Shown in pieces: positions 57,718 through 64,000 of a DNA stretch of 64,000 bases (positions within the stretch are counted from its first letter, which is position 1; each line of letters begins with the position of its first letter). Location of the stretch: NCBI GenBank assembly GCA_021378565.1, contig JAACJU010000005.1, forward strand, positions 56,437 to 120,436. The letters run 5' to 3'. Origin of the DNA: Arcobacter sp. LC1 (GTDB lineage: Bacteria > Campylobacterota > Campylobacteria > Campylobacterales > Arcobacteraceae). The notes below the pieces were generated by a model. It was given only the letters and a program-made list of their open reading frames with translations, made no database searches and had not been told where the DNA came from. The translations under genes and the position numbers were made by a program.

Positions 57718-59127
57718 ATGAAAAAAAGACTAGAACACGATTTAATTGGAGAAAAGGAAGTAGATTGTGATGCTTATTATGGAGTTCAAAGCTTAAGAGC
57801 TAAGGATAATTTCAATATTACAGGAGTTTGCTTAGCTTCTTTTCCTACCTTTATTAATTCCTTAGTCAAGGTGAAAAAAGCAGTTTGCTTGGCAAATTTT
57901 GAGCTTGATATTTTGTCTTTAGAGAAAAAAGAAGCGATTTGTGCTGCTTGTGATGAAATCATTAGCGGTAAATTGCATGAGCAGTTTATAGTAGATATGG
58001 TTCAAGGTGGAGCTGGGACATCAACTAATATGAACGTAAACGAAGTTATTGCAAATAGAGCTTTAGAACTTATGGGGCACAAAAAAGGCGAGTATCAATA
58101 TATGCATCCAAATAATGATGTAAACTTATCCCAATCAACTAATGATGCTTATCCAACGGGATTAAGGGTGGCTTTGTATGAAAAAATAAATGAGCTTATT
58201 GAGTCTATGAAAATTTTGCAAAATAGTTTTTATAAAAAAGCTGTTGAGTTTAAAGATGTGATAAAAATGGGAAGAACTCAGCTTCAAGATGCTGTGCCTA
58301 TGACTATGGGGCAAGAGTTTCATACTTACGCTGTTATGATGGAAGAAGATATAAATAGATTGCTTGGAGCGCAATCTTCTTTAAGAGAAATAAATTTAGG
58401 TGGAACAGCAATAGGCACAGGAATTAATGCACCCAAAAAGTTTTTGGATATTATTGAGGCAAAACTTCAAGAAGTTACAAATGAGCCTTTTGTTTTAGCT
58501 AAGGATTTAGTTGAAGCTACACAGGATACGGGTGCTTACATGAGAATTTCAGGAGTTTTTAAAAGAGTTGCTACTAAAATATCAAAAATTTGTAATGATT
58601 TAAGACTTCTTAGCTCTGGTCCTGTGGCTGGATTTAATGAGATAAATCTTCCTGGTATTCAGGCTGGAAGCTCTATTATGCCTGGTAAAATTAACCCTGT
58701 TATACCTGAAGTTGTTAATCAAGTTGCCTTTCAAGTTATTGGCTCAGATTTAACAATAACACTAGCAAGTGCAGGAGGACAACTTCAGCTAAATGTGTTT
58801 GAGCCCGTAATTGCTTATAATCTTTTTAATTCAATAAATATGATGAAAGCAGCTTTTGAATCTCTTGCTACTAAATGTGTAGATGGAATAACCGCAAATA
58901 AAGAACATTGCCATAATTTAGTAATTTCTAGTATTGGTTTAGTAACAGCATTAAATCCTTACATAGGTTATGAAAAGTCTTCAATGGTAGCAAAAGAAGC
59001 TATGAGAACCAAAAAAACTATTACGCAAATTGTTTTAGAGAAAAAGATTTTAAGCGAAGAAGAGCTAAAAGAGATTTTAAAACCTGAAAATATGATTAGA
59101 AGTAATGTAATAACTAAGATTGAATAA
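57718..59127 (+). CDS. aspA: Aspartate ammonia-lyase
   Basis: 469 residues. Splits aspartate into fumarate and ammonia, feeding fumarate respiration. The family signature GSSIMPGKINPV carries the catalytic Ser. Other marks: GGAGTSTNMNVNEVIANRALE, NLSQSTNDAYPT and GRTQLQDAVPMTMGQEF. AGGAGAATAA precedes the ATG. The stop overlaps the racemase start by 1 nt (TAATG). Confidence 0.97.
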   Translation: MKKRLEHDLIGEKEVDCDAYYGVQSLRAKDNFNITGVCLASFPTFINSLVKVKKAVCLANFELDILSLEKKEAICAACDEIISGKLHEQFIVDMVQGGAGTSTNMNVNEVIANRALELMGHKKGEYQYMHPNNDVNLSQSTNDAYPTGLRVALYEKINELIESMKILQNSFYKKAVEFKDVIKMGRTQLQDAVPMTMGQEFHTYAVMMEEDINRLLGAQSSLREINLGGTAIGTGINAPKKFLDIIEAKLQEVTNEPFVLAKDLVEATQDTGAYMRISGVFKRVATKISKICNDLRLLSSGPVAGFNEINLPGIQAGSSIMPGKINPVIPEVVNQVAFQVIGSDLTITLASAGGQLQLNVFEPVIAYNLFNSINMMKAAFESLATKCVDGITANKEHCHNLVISSIGLVTALNPYIGYEKSSMVAKEAMRTKKTITQIVLEKKILSEEELKEILKPENMIRSNVITKIE

Positions 59128-59885
59128 TGAAAAAAACCATAGGAATAGTTGGTGGTATTGGTCCTTATGCTGGGCTTGATTTGAATAAAAAAGTATTTGA
59201 TAATACTAAGACTTTTGGCAAAGACCAAGATTATTTAGATGTGCATTTAATTTCAAGACCAAGTGCAATAGGTGACAGAACTGCTTTTTTAGAAGGCAAG
59301 GAAAAAAATAATCCAGCTTTTGGAATTTTTAGAAGCATCTTACTTCTTGAACGGCTTGGAGCAAATGTAATAGCCTTACCTTGCAATACAGCACATTCTC
59401 CTAAGATTTTTAATAAAATAGAAGAGTTACTTGAAGCTTCATCATCAGAGCTAGAATTATTACATATTGTAAAAGAATGCCATAAATATTTGGAGCAAAA
59501 TTTTAAAAAAGGTGAAAAAATAGGACTTTTAGCTACAAAAGGTACATATAATACAAATTTATATAAAGATATTTTTGATAAAAATGGTATTTTTACCTTG
59601 ATTTATCCAAAAGAAGAGGGGCAAAATGCTTCTCATGATGCAATTTATAATCTTGAGTATGGTGTAAAAGCTAAGTCAAATATCACACAAAAGGCAAGAG
59701 ATATTTTTGAAAATGAGATAAATAAATTGGAAAAAGATGGTGTAAGTGCTGTAATTTTGGGCTGTACTGAAATTCCTTTGGCTTTTGAGGGTAGAAAAAA
59801 ATATGGAAATGTAGCTTTAATTGATGCTAGCGATATCTTGGCTAGAGCTTTAGTGGCAAAAGTAGATAAAAAATATCTAAAATAG
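59127..59885 (+). CDS. Aspartate/glutamate racemase family protein
   Basis: 252 residues. Two catalytic Cys: C86 in ALPCNTAHS and another in VILGCTEIPLAF (about residue 212). Members interconvert D- and L-aspartate or glutamate. GIVGGIGPYAGLDL is the family start. It sits between aspA and a dicarboxylate/amino-acid symporter, so converting D-Asp to L-Asp for AspA is the simplest reading. It may instead provide D-Glu for peptidoglycan (MurI is a different subfamily and longer). Confidence 0.85.
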   Translation: MKKTIGIVGGIGPYAGLDLNKKVFDNTKTFGKDQDYLDVHLISRPSAIGDRTAFLEGKEKNNPAFGIFRSILLLERLGANVIALPCNTAHSPKIFNKIEELLEASSSELELLHIVKECHKYLEQNFKKGEKIGLLATKGTYNTNLYKDIFDKNGIFTLIYPKEEGQNASHDAIYNLEYGVKAKSNITQKARDIFENEINKLEKDGVSAVILGCTEIPLAFEGRKKYGNVALIDASDILARALVAKVDKKYLK

Positions 59886-59950
59886 TTTTTTTATAAGTAA
59901 AGTTTTATCTTCAATCTTATATAGTGTTTATATTAAAATAAGGAGATTAT

Positions 59951-61183
59951 GTGTTTGCATTTTACAAAAGAATAGCTCTATGGAAAAAGATTTTTGTCGG
60001 ACTAATATTGGGCTTAATTGTAGGTTTAATGTTTAAAAATGTAGGTTTGGAATTAAGGCCTCTTGGAACTTTATTTATTAATCTAATTAAGATGTTAATC
60101 GTGCCTTTGATTTTTTGTACTTTAGTTTCTGGAATAAGCTCCATGAAAGACTTTAAGCAAATGCGAAGAATTGGTATTAAAACCCTAGCTTTGTATCTTA
60201 TAAGCATGGCAGTAGCTATAACTATTGGGATTTTAATCGCGCATTTTGTCAAACCAGGGGAAGGTATTTCTTTGGCAAATATTGGGCATGTTACTTCAAA
60301 AGCCCCAACTTCTATAATAAATACACTTTTAGATATAGTTACAAAAAATCCTATGAATTCTTTAGCAAATGCTAGAGTTTTACAGATTATATTTTTTGCT
60401 ATTATTCTAGGGATTTGTATAACCTTAGCAGGAGAAAAAGGTAAACCTGTTGCTAAATTTTTTGACTCTTTTTCTGAAGTTATGTTTAAAATGACTCATA
60501 TTGTTATAGCTTTTGCACCTTATGGAGTTTTTGGACTTATGGCTTGGGTAAGCGCATCTTATGGAGTTGATGTTTTGCTTTCTTTGGCAAAAGTTATTTT
60601 TTGTGTTTATTTAGCTTGTATTATCCATGTTGTTTTTATTCTAGGTGGAGGAATAGCAGGATTAGCGAGACTTAGTCCTTTGAAATTTTTTAAAGGTATT
60701 ATCTCAGCTCAAAGTGTAGCTTTTACTACAACTTCAAGCTCAGGTACTTTGCCTGTAACTACAGCAAATGTTACAGAAAATTTTGGAGTATCAAGACCAA
60801 TAGCTTCTTTTGTTTTACCTTTAGGCGCAACTATAAATATGGATGGAACTGCGATTTATCAAGGAGTTTGCGCGATTTTTATAGCTCAAGCTTTTGGGGT
60901 TGATCTTAGTTATTCTAATTATGTTACTATTATTTTCACTTCAACTTTAGCAGCTATTGGAACAGCAGGGATTCCAGGTGCTGGACTTATTATGCTTTCT
61001 TTGGTTTTAAGCTCAGTTGGACTTCCTTTAGAAGGTGTCGCAATAATAGCTGGAATTGACAGAATCTTGGACATGATTAGAACTGCTGTTAATGTCACAG
61101 GTGATGCAATGGTTTCAGTAATTGTTGCAAAAAGTGAGAATGAAATAGATCTGGATATTTATAATTCTTCAAAGTCTTCCTAG
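59951..61183 (+). CDS. Dicarboxylate/amino acid:cation symporter (DAACS family)
   Basis: 410 residues, GTG start with AAGGAG 6 nt upstream. Glutamate/aspartate/succinate transporter fold: the Ser-rich hairpin TTTSSSGTLPVTTANV and the motif PLGATINMDGTAIYQG are diagnostic (DctA/GltP type). Co-oriented with aspA and the racemase, so aspartate uptake is the likely role. A 13-bp inverted repeat lies 55 nt after the stop. Confidence 0.93.
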   Translation: MFAFYKRIALWKKIFVGLILGLIVGLMFKNVGLELRPLGTLFINLIKMLIVPLIFCTLVSGISSMKDFKQMRRIGIKTLALYLISMAVAITIGILIAHFVKPGEGISLANIGHVTSKAPTSIINTLLDIVTKNPMNSLANARVLQIIFFAIILGICITLAGEKGKPVAKFFDSFSEVMFKMTHIVIAFAPYGVFGLMAWVSASYGVDVLLSLAKVIFCVYLACIIHVVFILGGGIAGLARLSPLKFFKGIISAQSVAFTTTSSSGTLPVTTANVTENFGVSRPIASFVLPLGATINMDGTAIYQGVCAIFIAQAFGVDLSYSNYVTIIFTSTLAAIGTAGIPGAGLIMLSLVLSSVGLPLEGVAIIAGIDRILDMIRTAVNVTGDAMVSVIVAKSENEIDLDIYNSSKSS

Positions 61184-61618
61184 ACTTTTCAAGATTTTAA
61201 ATTTTAATATCTGCAATATTTTTATAAAATTAATTCAAATCCAAAAATATACTTATATATTTTTGGATAAAATACTCAATTCAATCTGCTCTTAACTCAA
61301 AAAATTTAAAAATCTATTAAATTTTTTCATTATATCTTGCTTGGAAAATGAACTTTTTATTTTCATTTAGAATATTTTAATTATGTAATTAATCTTATAC
61401 TTAGAAAAAAATAATCTAATAAATTATACTTGCAAGCTTAAGGAAAAATTAGTGAAAAGAAAAATATTTTTAATTATAAATTTTAATTTATTTTAATTAG
61501 TTTATAAATAAAAAAGGAGTAAAATCATTTTTTATTTAAATAGTTTCCATATTCCCAGCTACCTAAGCTTTAAAATATGTTTTATTAAAAAAATTAAATT
61601 TTCATTAAGGCTACCCTT
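61184..61618. other. Intergenic region (435 bp) before the lipopeptide synthetase gene
   Basis: No gene seen. Contains a perfect 13-bp inverted repeat at 61239-61268 and a very AT-rich stretch. An AAGGAG-like sequence at about 61512 has no following ORF. The region probably holds the promoter of the acyl-AMP ligase gene. GC content and layout give no clear regulator site. Confidence 0.5.
61239..61268. terminator. Inverted repeat after the symporter gene
   Basis: ATCCAAAAATATA / CTTA / TATATTTTTGGAT, a perfect 13-bp stem, A/T-rich with G/C at the base. Placed 55 nt after the stop; likely terminator though no long T-run follows. Confidence 0.5.
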
Positions 61619-63961
61619 ATGCAACAAACCATTCTTGAAATATTAGAAGAAAATTATAAAAAAAATCCTGATAAAATCCTTTATAGATATATAGATAATA
61701 ATTTGACAGAATTAACTGTGCTTAGTTTTTCAGATGTACGAAACAAAGCTAAACGTCTTGCTTGCTTTTTGGCTAAAACTTATAAACCAAATACCAAGGT
61801 TTTAATGCTTTATCCAAGTGGCTTAGAGTTTAATATTGCATTTTTAGCTTGTCTTTATGCTAAGCTTATAGCAGTTCCTGCTTATCCACCTAGAAGAAAC
61901 CAAAAAATAAATAGATTAAAGTCAATTATTGATAATTCAAAAGCTTCTTTAGTGCTTTGCACTTTGAGTACGCAAAAGATTATCGAAGGAACATTCAAAG
62001 AAGATAGTATCCTAAAAAGAATGGACTTAATAGTAAGTGATGATCTAAAATTGGATTTAGACTTAGATACTAAAACTAATATTTTGCCTAAGATAAAAAC
62101 ACAAGATTTAGCTTTTTTGCAATACACTTCAGGCTCAACTGGAAATCCAAAAGGCGTCATGATAAGTCATGCGAATATTTTGGACAATGCCAAACTTATT
62201 TATTATTTTTGTGAGCATAGTGAAAAAAGTACAATATTATCTTGGTTGCCACATTTCCATGATATGGGATTGATAGGTGGAGTTATTCAGCCAATATATG
62301 GAAATTTTACTTCAGTATTCTTAGCTCCTGTTTCGTTTTTACAAAAACCAAGTGTTTGGTTAAGGGCTATTGATAAATATAAAGCCAATTCAAGTGGAGG
62401 GCCAAACTCTGCTTATGATTTATGCGTTCAAAATATAGCAGATGAAGAAATCAAAGGATTAGATTTAAGTTCTTGGAAAGTAGCTATTAATGGAGCTGAA
62501 CCAGTTAATTATAATACTATAAATGCTTTTAATAAAAAATTTGCTAAATATGGTTTTAAATCAAGCACTTTTTATCCTTGCTACGGTATGGCTGAATCTA
62601 CTTTGATAATAACTGGAGTAGAGGCAAAAGAAGAGATCAAAACATTTAGACTAAAACAAGATGATTTAAAAGATAATAAGATTACAAAAAGTATAGAGGA
62701 GAAGGGTTCAAAAACTTTAGTTTCAAGTGGTAAAGCATATCCTAATCAAAAATTATTTATTGTAGATATGGAAACAAAAAGTAAATTAAAAGAGCGAGAA
62801 GTTGGAGAAGTTTGGGTACAAAATCCTAGTGTAGCTAAGGGGTATTTTCAGGATGAAGAAAAAACTAAAGAAGATTTTTGTGCATTTATAAAAGATACAA
62901 ATGAAGGTCCTTTTCTAAGAACTGGAGATTTGGGTTTTTTAGATAATAATGAACTTTATATTTGTGGACGAGCAAAAGACTTGCTTATTATTAGAGGTAG
63001 AAATTATTATCCTCAAGACATAGAACAAATTGCAAGTTTATCTCATGAAGGTTTTGCTGTAAATTCTTGTGCTGCTTTTAGTATAGATGTAGGAGTTAGT
63101 GAAAAATTAGTTATTGTTCAAGAAATCAAAAGAACATATTTAAGAAAAATAGATTTTGAATTAGCAAAAAAGATTTTAAAAGAGAGTATATCTCAAGAAT
63201 TTGAATTACAAGTATACGATATAGTTTTTTTAAAACCTGGGCAAATTTTAAAGACATCAAGTGGAAAAATCCAAAGAAGAACGAACAAGAAAGCTTATGA
63301 AGATAATTTATTTAAATCTTTACCAAACAAAGATTCACAACAAAAGAAAATTAAAGAAGTTGTAGAAACTAAAAAAGATATTGAAACAATTAATAATCTA
63401 AGTCTTTTAGAATATAAAAATATGTCAAAAGATAAAAGATATAAATATATAGAAAACGCTTTAAAAATAAAAATATCTAGCCTAACTGACATAAAATCAG
63501 AATTAATAGAAAGCAAACAAAGCTTACTATCTTTAGGACTTGACTCTTTAAGTTTAACTCAGTTATTAAGTTTTATAAATATTACATTTTTTATTGCAAT
63601 TTCTCTAGATGAACTTTTTGAGCTAGATGATTTATCTAATCTTTTAGAATTAATAGATACTAGGATGTGCAAAGGTATTGCTTTTAATAATAGTAAAATA
63701 CCAAAAGCTACTAATAAGTTTATTCTTTCTTATCCACAAGAGAGACTTTGGTTTTTAGATGAGCTTATGGGAAAAAGTCCAACATATAATATACCAGGAT
63801 TATTAAAACTAAGTGGTACTTTAAATAAAGATGCATTAAAACATGCCTTAAGAGAAATACTTATAAGACATGAAGTATTAAGAGTAAACTTTATAAAAGT
63901 AAATGATAAAGTAAGAACTAAAGTAAATAGTATTGATAGCTTTATAAATAAAAATATCTAG
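61619..63961 (+). CDS. Fatty-acyl-AMP ligase - carrier - truncated condensation domain (NRPS-type)
   Basis: 780 residues. (1) Fatty-acyl-AMP ligase (1-560): A-core LQYTSGSTGNPKG (about 167-179), FAAL hallmark LPHFHDMGLIGG and SSGGPNSAYDLC, and the end RTGDLGF...GRAKDLLIIRGRNYYP. (2) Carrier domain, LGLDSLSLTQLL near 639-650 with the phosphopantetheine Ser. (3) Start of a condensation domain, SYPQERLWFLDEL (about 703-715) and RHEVLR (about 749), after which the frame stops at TAG 63959-63961. A full C domain is ~450 residues, so this is a fragment. The break coincides with a direct repeat. The layout fits the start module of a lipopeptide line. No thioesterase is in view. Confidence 0.8.
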   Translation: MQQTILEILEENYKKNPDKILYRYIDNNLTELTVLSFSDVRNKAKRLACFLAKTYKPNTKVLMLYPSGLEFNIAFLACLYAKLIAVPAYPPRRNQKINRLKSIIDNSKASLVLCTLSTQKIIEGTFKEDSILKRMDLIVSDDLKLDLDLDTKTNILPKIKTQDLAFLQYTSGSTGNPKGVMISHANILDNAKLIYYFCEHSEKSTILSWLPHFHDMGLIGGVIQPIYGNFTSVFLAPVSFLQKPSVWLRAIDKYKANSSGGPNSAYDLCVQNIADEEIKGLDLSSWKVAINGAEPVNYNTINAFNKKFAKYGFKSSTFYPCYGMAESTLIITGVEAKEEIKTFRLKQDDLKDNKITKSIEEKGSKTLVSSGKAYPNQKLFIVDMETKSKLKEREVGEVWVQNPSVAKGYFQDEEKTKEDFCAFIKDTNEGPFLRTGDLGFLDNNELYICGRAKDLLIIRGRNYYPQDIEQIASLSHEGFAVNSCAAFSIDVGVSEKLVIVQEIKRTYLRKIDFELAKKILKESISQEFELQVYDIVFLKPGQILKTSSGKIQRRTNKKAYEDNLFKSLPNKDSQQKKIKEVVETKKDIETINNLSLLEYKNMSKDKRYKYIENALKIKISSLTDIKSELIESKQSLLSLGLDSLSLTQLLSFINITFFIAISLDELFELDDLSNLLELIDTRMCKGIAFNNSKIPKATNKFILSYPQERLWFLDELMGKSPTYNIPGLLKLSGTLNKDALKHALREILIRHEVLRVNFIKVNDKVRTKVNSIDSFINKNI
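63465..63519 (+). repeat. 55-nt direct repeat, copy 1 (inside carrier-domain region)
   Basis: In copy 1 this is in frame (KIKISSLTDIKSELIESKQ). The identical 55 nt occur at 63946-64000, the window edge, so the true repeat may be longer. The spacing is 481 bp, not a multiple of three. Confidence 0.95.
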
Positions 63962-64000
63962 CCTAACTGACATAAAATCAGAATTAATAGAAAGCAAACA
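63946..64000 (+). repeat. 55-nt direct repeat, copy 2 (at window edge)
   Basis: Repeats 63465-63519 exactly but in a shifted frame, which places TAG right after KNI and ends the condensation domain early. The repeat runs to the last base of the window. Confidence 0.95.

Overview
The window is AT-rich, tightly packed bacterial DNA. It is most likely from the genus Campylobacter, or at least Campylobacterota. Supporting signs are the panB-ruvB-AI-2E transporter block, the cvpA-lysS-glyA-SPOR block, promoters with a TTTTGCTAAAAT-type -10 region, a phase-variable poly-G gene, and a selenocysteine formate dehydrogenase locus laid out as 4Fe-4S protein / TorD / small Tat protein / FdhA / FdhB / FdhC.

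Left part (1-20 kb), mostly housekeeping. On the minus strand lie the end of a glycosyltransferase gene, an NAD-dependent sugar epimerase, an AI-2E-type permease, ruvB and panB. A ClC channel, trpA and bpt read the other way. A large secreted protein, possibly a glycoside hydrolase, follows. Then come feoAB divergent from fur with a Fur-box-like site between them, DUF2325 with a tiny coupled upstream ORF, DUF721-znuA, a DASS carboxylate transporter, panD-ybaB-ispA, and groESL under a textbook sigma70 promoter with a CIRCE operator.

Middle part (20-36 kb). An accessory stretch (about 20.8-27.4 kb) holds a PD-(D/E)XK nuclease-like protein, an AraC regulator facing a YqhD-type aldehyde reductase, a KAP NTPase, and a lipoprotein gene split by a G10 tract, so this copy reads as OFF. 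A 19-bp direct repeat lies at both ends of the AraC-to-lipoprotein segment. The ligA-cvpA-lysS-glyA-SPOR-trpE gene string and a kinase-like gene follow.

Selenium/formate island (36-56 kb). It contains selB-selA, tRNA-Sec and selD. selD is itself a selenoprotein gene, with an in-frame TGA and apparently a non-AUG start. Next is the periplasmic formate dehydrogenase operon, whose fdhA carries a Sec codon and SECIS hairpin and which includes two cytochrome b subunits. A second operon supplies the metal cofactor: fdhD, a protein of two repeats, a ModE-like regulator, a cysteine-desulfurase-like protein, moeA and a tungstate/molybdate ABC transporter. Together these genes make Sec, insert it into FdhA, and load FdhA with sulfurated W/Mo-pterin. 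After the transporter lies a candidate ~105-nt small RNA with its own promoter, a CCTCC (anti-Shine-Dalgarno) stretch and an intrinsic terminator.

Right part (56-64 kb). panE, then aspA / aspartate racemase / dicarboxylate symporter (an aspartate-use cluster), and finally the start of a lipopeptide-type assembly line: a fatty-acyl-AMP ligase, a carrier domain and the first ~80 residues of a condensation domain. That reading frame is cut off by a 481-bp-spaced direct repeat that starts again at the window edge.

Apart from the motifs and repeats described, all functions are inferred from family knowledge; no database search was run.
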